Assembly: GCA_013127575.1 (NCBI GenBank) | Contig: CP053418.1 | Span: 682,001-746,000, forward strand | DNA from: Ramlibacter terrae | GTDB taxonomy: Bacteria > Pseudomonadota > Gammaproteobacteria > Burkholderiales > Burkholderiaceae_C | Direction of reading: 5' to 3' | DNA: 64,000 nucleotides | Shown: positions 28,457 to 37,648 of the stretch, in pieces | Layout: the number at the start of each line of letters is the position of its first letter | Position numbering within the stretch: the first letter of the stretch is position 1 | The notes under the pieces: model-generated | Database searches by the model: none | Told to the model about the DNA's origin: nothing | The model's input: the letters and a program-made list of their open reading frames with translations, nothing else | Translations under genes and position numbers: made by a program

Positions 28457-29500
28457 ATGCAGATCGGCACCCACCTCCTCGCGAACAACGTGTTCGTGGC
28501 GCCGATGGCGGGCGTGACCGACCGGCCGTTCCGGCAGTTGTGCCGCGGCTTCGGCGCGGGGTATGCGGTGAGCGAGATGGTCACGTCGCGCCGCGAGCTC
28601 TGGAACAGCCTCAAGACCTCGCGCCGCGCCGACCACGCCGGCGAGCCCGGCCCGATCGCGGTGCAGATCGCCGGCACCGACGCGCAGATGATGGCCGAGG
28701 CCGCCGCGTACAACGTGCAGCGCGGCGCGCAGATCATCGACATCAACCTCGGTTGCCCCGCCAAGAAGGTGTGCAACAAGTGGGCCGGTTCCGCGCTGAT
28801 GCAGGACGAGCCGCTGGCCGTCGCCATCGCGCAGGCCGTGGTGCGCGCGTGCGAGCCGCACGGCGTGCCGGTCACGCTGAAGATGCGCACCGGCTGGTCG
28901 CAGGCGAACCGCAATGCGGTGGCGCTGGCGCGCGCGTTCGAAGACGTCGGCATCCGGATGCTCACGGTGCACGGCCGCACGCGCGAGCAGGGCTACGGCG
29001 GGTACGCCGAGTACGAGACGATCGCCGCCGTGAAGCAGGCGGTGCGCGTGCCGGTGGTGGCCAACGGCGACATCACCACGCCGCAGAAGGCGCGCGACGT
29101 GCTCGCGGCCACCGGCGCCGACGCGGTGATGGTCGGCCGTGCGGCGCAGGGGCGGCCGTGGATCTTCCGCGAAATCGTGCACTTCCTCGCCACCGGCGCC
29201 GAACTCGCGCCGCCGCTGGTGGCGGAGGTGCGGCGGGCGCTGCTGGCGCACCTGCAGGACCACTACGCGCTGTACGGCGAGTTCACGGGCGTGCGCAGCG
29301 CGCGCAAGCACATCGGGTGGTACGTGAAGGCGCTGCCCGGGGCGGCGGCGTTTCGCGAGGCGATGAACCGCATCGAGGAGAGCGCGGCGCAACTGGCCGC
29401 GGTGGATGATTTTTTCGAGGCGCTCGGCGCGTCCATGGACCGGCTGCCCGCGGCGCCGTCCTGCATGCCGACAGAAGACCTCGCCGAAAGCGACGCATGA
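28457..29500 (+). CDS. dusB: tRNA-dihydrouridine synthase B
   Basis: FMN-dependent reductase that makes dihydrouridine in tRNA, 347 residues, intact. FVAPMAGVTDRPFR is the FMN-binding start. INLGCPAKKVCNKWAGSALM carries the catalytic cysteine, LTVHGRTREQGY and VANGDITTP are FMN-phosphate-binding segments, and ADAVMVGRAAQGRPWIF is typical. It heads the dusB-fis operon, a conserved proteobacterial pairing in which the dusB promoter drives fis; the stop overlaps the fis start by four bases. Confidence 0.95.
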   Translation: MQIGTHLLANNVFVAPMAGVTDRPFRQLCRGFGAGYAVSEMVTSRRELWNSLKTSRRADHAGEPGPIAVQIAGTDAQMMAEAAAYNVQRGAQIIDINLGCPAKKVCNKWAGSALMQDEPLAVAIAQAVVRACEPHGVPVTLKMRTGWSQANRNAVALARAFEDVGIRMLTVHGRTREQGYGGYAEYETIAAVKQAVRVPVVANGDITTPQKARDVLAATGADAVMVGRAAQGRPWIFREIVHFLATGAELAPPLVAEVRRALLAHLQDHYALYGEFTGVRSARKHIGWYVKALPGAAAFREAMNRIEESAAQLAAVDDFFEALGASMDRLPAAPSCMPTEDLAESDA

Positions 29501-29733
29501 GCAAACGACACATAGAAGACTGCGTCCGCGCCAGCCTGGAGAGCTACTTCCGCGACCTGCGCGGCACCGAACCCGACGGCATGTACGAGATGCTGGTGAA
29601 GGTGGTGGAAAAGCCGCTGCTCGAGGTGGTGATGGCCAAGGCCGACAACAACCAGTCGCGCGCGGCGGAATGGCTGGGGCTGAACCGCAACACGCTGCGC
29701 AAGAAACTGATCGAACACAAGCTCCTCAAGTGA
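29497..29733 (+). CDS. fis: Fis family DNA-binding protein
   Basis: Nucleoid-associated regulator, 78 residues, intact. The C-terminal helix-turn-helix reads [21 protein letters not shown], the canonical Fis motif with a stable arginine-rich recognition helix. It overlaps dusB by four bases and lies ten bases upstream of purH, preceded there by GAGGAGG. Likely controls its own operon and growth-phase genes. Confidence 0.95.
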   Translation: MSKRHIEDCVRASLESYFRDLRGTEPDGMYEMLVKVVEKPLLEVVMAKADNNQSRAAEWLGLNRNTLRKKLIEHKLLK

Positions 29734-29743
29734 GGAGGACCGC

Positions 29744-31326
29744 ATGAACGCACTGATCTCCGTCTCCGACAAGACCGGCATCGCCGAACTCGCCGCCGCC
29801 CTGCACGCGCAGGGCGTGCGCCTCATCTCCACCGGCGGCACGGCGAAGCTGCTGGCCGACCGGGGCCTGCCCGTCACCGAAGTGGCCGAGGTCACCGGCT
29901 TCCCCGAAATGCTCGACGGGCGCGTGAAGACGCTGCACCCGATGGTGCACGGCGGCCTCCTCGCGCGCCGCGACGTGCCGGCGCACATGGCGGCGCTGCA
30001 GCAGCACGGCATAGCCACCATCGACATCCTGGTGGTCAACCTGTACCCGTTCGAGGCCACCGTGGCCAAGGCCGGCTGCACGCTGGAAGACGCGATCGAG
30101 AACATCGACATCGGCGGCCCGGCGATGGTGCGCAGCGCGGCCAAGAACTGGAAGGACGTGGCGGTGCTGACCGACGCGTCGCAGTACCAGCCGGTGCTCG
30201 ATGAACTGAAGGGCGCGGGCAAGCTGTCGGACAAGACGCGCTTCGGCACGGCCGTTGCCGCCTTCAATCGCATCAGCAACTACGACGCGGCGATCAGCGA
30301 CTACCTCTCCAGCCGGGCGACGAACCCGCGCAGGTGCCCGAGCGCTCGCCGTTCCCGGCGCAGGCCAACGGCCGCTTCGTCAAGCTGCAGGACCTGCGCT
30401 ACGGCGAGAACCCGCACCAGCAGGCCGCGTTCTACCGCGACCTGCATCCGGCGCCGGGTTCGCTGGTGACGGCGCAGCAGGTGCAGGGCAAGGAGCTCTC
30501 GTACAACAACATCGCCGACGCCGATGCCGCGTGGGAATGCGTCAAGAGCTTCGACGGCCCGGCCTGCGTGATCGTCAAGCACGCCAATCCGTGCGGCGTC
30601 GCCTTGGGCACCGACGCGCTCTCGGCCTATGCCAAGGCGTTCCAGACCGATCCGACTTCGGCCTTCGGCGGCATCATCGCTTTCAACTGCCCGCTGGACG
30701 GCAAGGCCGCGCAGATCGTCGCCAAGCAGTTCGTCGAAGTGCTGATGGCGCCGGCCTTCACCGACGAGGCGCTGGAGATCTTCAAGGCCAAGGCCAACGT
30801 GCGGCTGCTGCGGATCGCGCTGCCGCCGGGCGGCGAGCGGCCGTGGGACAAGGGCCAGAACCTGATGGACATCAAGCGAGTGGGGTCGGGCCTGCTGATG
30901 CAGACCGCCGACAACCACGAGCTCGCGCTGGCCGACCTGAAGGTGGTGACGAAGAAGCAGCCGACGCCGGAAGAACTGCAGGACCTGCTATTCGCGTGGA
31001 AGGTCGCCAAGTTCGTCAAGTCGAACGCCATCGTGTTCTGCAAGGACGGCATGACGATGGGCGTCGGCGCGGGCCAGATGAGCCGGCTGGACTCGGCGCG
31101 CATCGCCAGCATCAAGGCCAAGCACGCGGGGCTGACGCTGCGCGGCACCGTGGTCGCGAGCGACGCCTTCTTCCCGTTCCGCGACGGCCTCGACGTGGTG
31201 GTGGACGCGGGCGCGAGCTGCGTGATCCAGCCGGGCGGCAGCATGCGCGACAACGAGGTGATCGCCGCGGCGGACGAGCGCGAAGTGGCGATGGTGTTTT
31301 CAGGGGTGCGGCACTTCCGGCATTGA
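29744..31326 (+). CDS. purH: bifunctional AICAR formyltransferase/IMP cyclohydrolase
   Basis: Catalyses the last two steps of IMP synthesis, about 527 residues. N-terminal MGS-like IMP cyclohydrolase ([35 protein letters not shown]); C-terminal AICAR transformylase with [24 protein letters not shown] and [20 protein letters not shown]. One deletion near 30315 ([17 protein letters not shown] expected; CCTGG read as CCGG) splits it into two overlapping frames. An essential purine enzyme, so the break is an assembly error. GAGGAGG precedes the ATG. Confidence 0.96.
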
Positions 31327-31344
31327 GGCGGTCGAAAAGCCTTC

Positions 31345-31440
31345 GAACGCAGAGGGCGCGAAGGGCTCGCAGAAGTCGCAAAAGGATTCCTTCAGGATTT
31401 CTTCTGCGTGTTCTGCGCCTCCTCTGCGCCCTCTGCGTTC
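31345..31440. repeat. inverted-repeat element between convergent purH and hemL
   Basis: GAACGCAGAGGGCGC (31345-31359) is the perfect reverse complement of GCGCCCTCTGCGTTC (31426-31440), flanking about 66 bases that contain a second, inner pairing (CGCAGAAG with CTTCTGCG). The CGCAGAG/CTCTGCG core recurs in many betaproteobacterial intergenic repeats. It fills the whole gap between two convergent genes and probably ends both transcripts. Confidence 0.65.
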
Positions 31441-31453
31441 CGGATGTCCGCCT

Positions 31454-32772
31454 TCACAGCGCCGCGAAAACTTCCCGCGCCGCCTGCACCGTCTCCGCGA
31501 TGTCCGCGTCCGTGTGCGCCGAGCTCACGAAGCCCGCTTCGTACAGCGCGGGCGCGATGTACACGCCGCGATCGAGCAGTCCGTGGAACAGCCGCCCGAA
31601 GCGCGGCGCATCGCTCTCCATCACCTGCGGGTAGTTGTGCGGCAGCTGCGGCAGCAGGAAGAAGCCGAACATGCCGCCTTCGCAATCGGCCGCGAACGGC
31701 ACGCCCGTCTCGGCCGCCGCGGCGGTCAAGCCCTCCACCAGCGTGCGCGTGCGCGCCCCCAGCGCCTCGTAGAAGCCCGGCTGCGCGATCTCGCGCAGCG
31801 TCGCCAGCCCGCAGGCCGTCGCCACGGGATTGCCCGACAGCGTCCCTGCCGGTACACCGGACCCAGCGGCGCCAGCTTCTCCATGATCGCGCGCGGGCCG
31901 CCGAAGGCCGCCAGCGGCATGCCGCCGCCGATCACCTTGCCCAGCACGGTGATGTCGGGCGCGAAGCCCGGAATCTCCTTCGCGTAGAGGCTCTGCGCGC
32001 CGCCCAGCGCCACGCGGAAGCCGGTCATCACCTCGTCGAACACCAGCAGCGCGCCGTGCCGCGTGCACAGCTCGCGGCAACGCTGCATGAATTCGCGCGT
32101 GGCCCGCACGAAGTTCATGTTGCCGGCGATCGGCTCGATGATCACGCACGCGAGCTCGGCGCCGTGGCGCGCGAAAGCCTCTTCGAGTTCGGCGACGTTG
32201 TTGTACTCGAGGACCATGGTGTGCTGCACCACCTCGGGCGGCACGCCGGCGCTGGTCGGGTGGCCGAAGGTGGCGAGGCCGGAGCCGGCCTTCACCAGCA
32301 AGGCGTCGGCATGGCCGTGGTAGCAGCCTTCGAACTTGATGATGACGCTGCGGCCGGTGGCGCCGCGCGCCAGGCGGATCGCGCTCATGGCCGCCTCGGT
32401 GCCCGAGCTGACCAGCCGCACCATCTCCACCGAAGGCAGGTGCCGCACGATCTCTTCAGCCAGTTCCACCTCGCGCTCGGTCGGCGCGCCGAAGGAGAAG
32501 CCTTCGAGCGCCGCGGCCTGCACGGCTTCGAGCACGCGCGGATGGCCGTGCCCCAGGATCATCGGACCCCGGGAGCCGATGTAGTCGATGTGGCGCTTGC
32601 CATTGGCGTCCCAGAAGTACGCGCCTTGCGCGCGCTGGACGAAGCGGGGCGTGCCGCCGACGGCGCGGAAGGCGCGCACCGGCGAGTTGACGCCGCCGGG
32701 GATCAGCGCGCGGGCGCGTTCGAAGAGTTCGGCGTTGCGGTCGGTAACGGGGGAATCAGTGCTTGGTTTCAT
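31454..32772 (-). CDS. hemL: glutamate-1-semialdehyde 2,1-aminomutase
   Basis: PLP enzyme of the C5 haem pathway, converting glutamate-1-semialdehyde to 5-aminolevulinate, about 440 residues. [17 protein letters not shown] start; [70 protein letters not shown] with the Schiff-base lysine. A deletion near 31850 ([12 protein letters not shown] expected, CCAGG read as CCGG) breaks the frame. A substitution at about 32572 gives YIGSRGP for the near-invariant YIGSWGP, again CCTGG read as CCCGG. The start lies inside the 3' end of thiD. Confidence 0.95.
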
Positions 32773-33686
32773 GCGAAGGGAGGTCGAAGGCGGCCGGCCG
32801 GTGCCTGCATCCACGCCTTCTTCATCGGGGTCGTCTTCGGGCTGCGCCCAGAAGAGGCGGTCGGGGACCACGTGGCCCATGCCCGGGCGGAAGCCGCCGT
32901 CGAGGCAGCGGTCCGGTACGCGAGGGCTTCGGTGGCGGCGGCGGCGAGGTCGGTGCCGCCGGCCACCAGCGCGGCGAGCGCGGCCGACAACGTGTCGCCG
33001 GCGCCCGCGAAGGTGGCGTCGAAGCGCTCGAATTTCTCGCTGACCAGCACCGCCTGCGGCGTGGCCAGCACGTTCTCGACGAACTGTTCCGGCAGCGGCA
33101 CGCCCGTGACGAGCGTGTACGGCACGCCCATCTCGGCGGCGGCCTTGGCGAGGTCGCGCGGGCCCGGGCTGCGCTCGTTGTTCCAATCCGGCAACAGCCA
33201 TCGCCAGAGCGTGCTGTGGTTTCCAACCAACACGGTTGTCTGCGGTAACAAAAGCTCGCGGAAGGCGTCTTCGTAGAGATCCGTGGGCCCTTCATCCCAC
33301 CACGAAAGGGCCGGCATGTACGCCACCAAAGGCACGTCGGGGTAGTCGGTCGCGATCTCGGCGATGGTGCTCAGCGTCTCGGGACTGCCGACGAATCCGA
33401 CCTTGATGACCTGCACCGGAACGTCTTCGAGGATCGCGCGCGCCTGCTCCGCGACAGCGTCTTCGTCGAAGGCGAAATGGTCGAACACTTCCGCTGTGTC
33501 GCGTACGTACGCGCCGGTGACGATGGGGAGCGGATGCGCACCGACCGATGCGATGGCGGTGATGTCGGCGGCGAGTCCGCCGGCGCCGCTCGGATCGCTT
33601 GCGTTGAAGACCAGCACGCAGGCCGGCCCCGACTCGCTTTCCTCCTCCGCGGAAGGGGCCGGAACGTAAGGTGTGGAATTAGTCAT
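32756..33686 (-). CDS. thiD: hydroxymethylpyrimidine/phosphomethylpyrimidine kinase (ThiD)
   Basis: Ribokinase-fold kinase of thiamine biosynthesis, about 310 residues. [21 protein letters not shown] with the ATP/HMP-binding region, [13 protein letters not shown], and [19 protein letters not shown] with the catalytic Asp. One loss near 32913 (ALAYLDRCLDGG expected, CCTGG read as CCGG). After that repair alone the frame runs into hemL without a stop. A second loss near 32799 (ACCTGG read as ACCGG) would give a normal end at the TGA 32756-32758, overlapping hemL by 17 bases, which I prefer. Proteins of this type have long acidic C-termini in Comamonadaceae. Confidence 0.88.
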
Positions 33687-33741
33687 GGGCCCCGTATCTT
33701 GTCGGCCATCTCCCAATGAAAACGTAGGGAAATGCCCCCGA

Positions 33742-33747
33742 TACAAT
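33742..33747 (+). promoter_or_regulatory. possible -10 box of the rubredoxin-pil operon
   Basis: TACAAT in CCGATACAATCG lies about 30 bases before the rubredoxin start and is the best -10 match in the thiD-rubredoxin gap. No good -35 is visible, so the call is tentative. Confidence 0.35.
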
Positions 33748-33778
33748 CGTTGCATTCTATTCCAAGGCCCTTTAAGCT

Positions 33779-33951
33779 GTGACCGAAGCAAAAACGTGGA
33801 TGTGTCTGATTTGCGGCTGGATTTATGACGAATCCGCCGGTTCGCCGGAACATGGCATCGCCCCCGGAACTCCGTGGGACCGGTGCCGATGAACTGGACC
33901 TGCCCTGAATGCGGGGCCCGCAAGGAAGACTTCGAGATGGTCCAGATCTGA
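33779..33951 (+). CDS. rubredoxin
   Basis: Small iron-sulfur electron carrier of about 57 residues. The two CxxCG knuckles are MCLICGWIYDES and NWTCPECGARKEDFEM. GTG at 33779 gives MTEAKTWMCL, the usual length; an ATG at 33800 would start at the first cysteine and is too short. One base is lost near 33881 (PGTPWDQVPMNW expected; CCAGG read as CCGG). It sits between thiD and pilG, the standard Burkholderiales arrangement. Confidence 0.92.
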
Positions 33952-34024
33952 CCAGCGCGGCATCGGGACCACCCCGGAGGGATGCCGCCCCATGAAGAAG
34001 TAATGAAATGAGGAGCAGCGTCAA

Positions 34025-34418
34025 GTGAGCACCACTGGACTGAAGGTGCTGGTGATCGACGACAGCAACACGATCCGGCGCAGCGCGGAGATCTTCCTGA
34101 AGCAGGGCGGGCCACGAGGTCATGCTGGCCGAGGATGGCTTCGATGCGTTGTCGAAGGTCAACGATTACCAGCCGAACCTGATCTTCTGCGACATCCTGA
34201 TGCCGCGGCTCGACGGGTATCAGACGTGCGCGATCATCAAGCGCAACGCGAAGTTTTCTTCCGTTCCGGTCGTCATGCTGTCCTCGAAGGACGGCGTGTT
34301 CGACAAGGCCCGCGGCCGCATGGTCGGCTCGCAGGACTACCTGACCAAACCCTTTACCAAAGACCAGCTGCTGCAAACGGTGCAGCAGTTCGGCAGTGCG
34401 CAAACAGGAGAGATGTGA
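34025..34418 (+). CDS. pilG: twitching-motility response regulator PilG
   Basis: Single-domain CheY-like receiver of the Pil-Chp system, about 130 residues. LKVLVIDDSNTIRRSAEIFL opens it with the acidic pair; FCDILMPRLDG carries the phosphorylatable Asp; PVVMLSSKDG and DYLTKPFTKDQL (Lys) complete the active site. It starts with GTG after GAGGAGC. One extra base near 34110 (KQAGHEVMLAEDG or similar expected) shifts the frame; this site is not a clear CCWGG. The stop overlaps the pilH ATG by one base. Confidence 0.9.
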
Positions 34419-34782
34419 TGGCCATCCGCAAAGTCCTTGTGGTGGATGATTCGAAGACCGAACTGATGTTCATGACCGATCTTCTGCAGAAGAACGGCTT
34501 CGCCGTGAAGACGGCCGAGGGCGCCGACGACGCGTTCCGCCGCCTCTCCGAGGAAAAGCCCGACCTGATCCTGATGGACGTCGTGATGCCCGGCCAGAAC
34601 GGCTTCCAGCTCACCCGCGCGATCAGCCGCGACCCGAACTTCGCCGACGTGCCGATCATCATGTGCACGAGCAAGAACCAGGAAACCGACCGCGTGTGGG
34701 GCATGCGCCGGGCGCGCGCGACTACATCACCAAGCCGGTCGACGCCGACGAACTCATGGCCAAGATCAAGGCCCCGGGCTGA
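34418..34782 (+). CDS. pilH: twitching-motility response regulator PilH
   Basis: Second CheY-like receiver, about 121 residues: AIRKVLVVDDSKTELMFM, LILMDVVMPGQNGFQL with the phospho-Asp, IIMCTSKNQETDR, and DYITKPVDADEL. A base is lost near 34712 (GMRQGARDYITK expected; CCAGG read as CCGG). The end reads KAPG where KALG is expected, another CCTGG to CCCGG change (about 34773). In this system PilG and PilH receive phosphate from ChpA and balance pilus extension and retraction. Confidence 0.9.
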
Positions 34783-34804
34783 GCGGGCAGAGCAGTCCGA
34801 ACCC

Positions 34805-35334
34805 ATGGCCAACCGTGAAGCCCTTCGCGAGCTGCAGAGCCGGCTGGCAAGCCGCCTGCAGGCCGCCCGCACCGAGGGCGTCCAGTCCGCCTGGCTCGCC
34901 GTCGAGGCGGCCGGGCGCAAGTACCTTTTCCCGCTGACCCAGTCGGGCGAGATCTTCCCGTACGCCGCCACCCAGGCCGTGCCGTACACCCAGTCGTGGT
35001 TCCTCGGCGTGGCCAACCTGCGGGGCGGCCTGTTCGGCGTCGTCGACTGGCCAGCTACGTCAGCGGCCAGGCGCCGGCGCAGCGCTCCGACGCCGGGCGC
35101 GCCGAAAGCCGCCTCGTCGCGCTCAATGCGCTCCTCGACATCAATTGCGCCCTGCTGATCGACCGGCTCGCCGGCCTGCGCAGCATGGAGGCTTTCACCT
35201 CGTCCAGCGTGGCCCCCGAAGGTTCGCCGGACTACTTCGGCAGCGGCTACACCGATGCCAGCGGCGCGTACTGGCAGGAAATCAACCTGCAGGCCCTGTC
35301 GCAACAACAGCAGTTCCTGAGCATCAGTGCTTAG
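34805..35334 (+). CDS. pilI: chemotaxis coupling protein PilI (CheW-like)
   Basis: CheW-like adaptor of about 177 residues linking PilJ to ChpA. GRKYLFPLTQSGEIFPYAA and WFLGVANLRGGLFGVVDLASYV are the conserved CheW strands, and INCALLIDRLAGLRSM follows. One base is lost near 35051 (GACCTGGCC read as GACTGGCC). It lies 22 bases after pilH and 21 bases before pilJ. Confidence 0.9.
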
Positions 35335-35355
35335 TCCCCCATCCGAGGTCGCATC

Positions 35356-37606
35356 ATGTCCGTCGCAGATTCACTGAAAAACATCTTCGCCAAGAAAAGC
35401 CGCGAAGCGGATCCGTCCGTCACCCGGGACCTGAGCCTCGGCATGACCGACGGCGCCAGCCTCGCCGCCGAAGCCGGCAGCACGCTCGAGCCGCTCGATC
35501 CCGACAGCATCGACAACATCGATGCGCTCGAAGAAGACCAGGCGGAACTGATCGCGGTTCCGTTCCTCGGCAACCGCACCACCGTCACCCACCAGCGGAT
35601 CCTGTTCACCCTGCTCTCCCTCGCGCTGGTCGTGCTGGGCTCGGTGGCCATCTTCGCGGTGAACCAGGCCGACAAGGTCGCCCAGCAGGTGGCCGGTACC
35701 GGCCAGTCGCTGATGCAGTCGCAGCGTCTCGCCAAGTCGGTGTCGCAGGCCCTGATCGGTAGCCCGCAGGCCTTCCCCGACGTGAAGGAATCGGCCGAAG
35801 TGCTGGCCCGCACCGTGCGCGGCCTGAAGGAAGGCGACGACGCGCTGCGCCGGCCGCCGTGTCGCCGGAACTGCGTCCCGACCTCGACAAGATCACGCCC
35901 CTGATGGAGCGCGCCGAGAAGAACGCCACCACCGTGATGGCGCAGCAGAAGATCCTGACCCGGTGGGCGCGGCGCTGCGCACCATCAACCGCCAGTCGTC
36001 CGACCTGCTGGAAATCGCCGAGACGGTGTCGTCGCTCAAGCTGCAGCAGAACGCCGCGCCCGCCGAAATCTCGGCCGCCGGCCAGCTCGTGATGCTGACC
36101 CAGCGTATCGGCAAGTCGGCCAACGAATTCCTGACCATGGAAGGCGTGTCGCCGGAAGCCGTGTTCCTGCTGGGCAAGGACTTGAACTCGTTCAAGGAAA
36201 TCTCCGAAGGCCTGCTGAACGGCAGCCCCGAACTGCGCCTGGCCGCCTCGCGCGACGAACAGACCCGCGAACGCCTCGATGCGCTGCTCAAGCTCTACGA
36301 ACAGACCCGCACGCAGGCCGGCGCCATCCTGGGCAACCTGCAAGGCCTGGTGTCCGCCCGTGAAGCGCAAGCCTCGATCATTCAAGACAGCGAACCGCTG
36401 CGCCGCTCGCTGGAAGACCTGCAGGGCAAGCTGTCCGCGCAGACCGGCACGGGCATCGGCCCGCTGACCACCCTCGCGATCTCCGCGCTGTTCGCCGTGC
36501 TGTGCGCCGTGGGCCTCGCCTACGTGCAGCTGCAGGACAGCCGCAACCGCCAGCAGCGCGCGGAATCGCAGCGCCAGGAAGCCGAGCGCCAGGAGCAGGA
36601 AGCCAAGCGCGTGAACGACGCCAACCAGGCGGCCATTTTGCGATTGATGAACGAACTGCAGTCGGTCGCCGAAGGGGACCTGACCCAGGAAGCCACCGTG
36701 ACCGAAGACATCACGGGCGCCATCGCCGACTCGGTGAACTACACGGTGGAAGAACTGCGCCAGCTGGTGGGCAACGTGCAGAACACGGCGACCAAGGTGG
36801 CGCAGACGACGGCGCAGGTGGAAAGCACCTCGACCGAGCTGCTGGCCGCTTCGACCGAGCAGCTGCGCGAGATTCGCGAAACCGGCCAGTCGGTGCTCGA
36901 CATGGCCGGCCGCATCAACACGGTGTCCGGGCAGGCGCAAGAGTCGGCCCGGTGGCGCGGCAATCGCTGAAGGCCGCCGAGTCGGGCCTGCAGGCCGTGC
37001 AGAACGCCATCGGCGGCATGAACTCCATCCGCGACCAGATCCGGGAAACCTCCAAGCGGATCAAGCGGCTGGGCGAGTCGTCGCAGGAGATCGGTGAAAT
37101 CACCGAACTGATTTCCGACATTACCGAACAGACGAACGTGCTGGCCCTGAACGCCGCCATCCGGCCGCGTCCGCCGGCGAAGCGGGTCGCGGGTTCTCGG
37201 TGGTGGCCGAAGAAGTGCAGCGGCTGGCCGAACGTTCCGCCGACGCCACGCGCCAGATTAGCGCGCTGGTGAAGGCCATTCAGACCGACACGCAGGATGC
37301 CGTGGCCGCCATGGAACGCTCGACGCAGGGTGTGGTGGAAGGGGCCAAGCTGTCCGACAACGCGGGTACCGCGCTGACCGAGATCGACCGGTGTCGCGCC
37401 GCCTCGCCGAGCTGATCGAGCAGATCTCGACCTCGACGTCCCGCGAAGCCGAATCGGCCAACGTCGTGGCCGGCAACATCCAGCACATCTTCGCGGTGAC
37501 CGAGCAGACCGGTGAAGGCACGCGGTCCACGGCGCAGCAGGTGCGCGAGCTGACGCGGATGGCCGAGGAACTGCGCCAGTCGGTGTCCCGGTTCAAGATC
37601 GCCTAA
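35356..37606 (+). CDS. pilJ: type IV pili methyl-accepting chemoreceptor PilJ
   Basis: Transmembrane chemoreceptor of about 755 residues. A polar N-terminal tail (about 80 residues) precedes TM1 (RILFTLLSLALVVLGSVAIF). Two PilJ-type periplasmic helical modules follow (MLTQRIGKSANEFL), TM2 is near residue 375 (LAISALFAVLCAVGLAYV), then HAMP and the signalling hairpin with ITEQTNVLALNAAI. Five one-base losses (near 35850, 35964, 36950, 37169, 37391) all restore CCTGG or CCAGG, for example AAIQAASAGEAGRGF and EIDQVSRRL. No methyltransferase gene (pilK) is nearby. Part of pilG-pilH-pilI-pilJ-chpA. Confidence 0.93.
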
Positions 37607-37648
37607 TGAAGTGACGTGCGCCCAGCGCGTCGCCTGACGGAAAAGTAA

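Noticed and set aside
32769..33201. ThiD-HemL fusion protein as a genuine bifunctional enzyme
   Set aside because: A second plausible CCTGG loss near 32799 restores a normal ThiD stop and gene overlap; kept only as a point to check.
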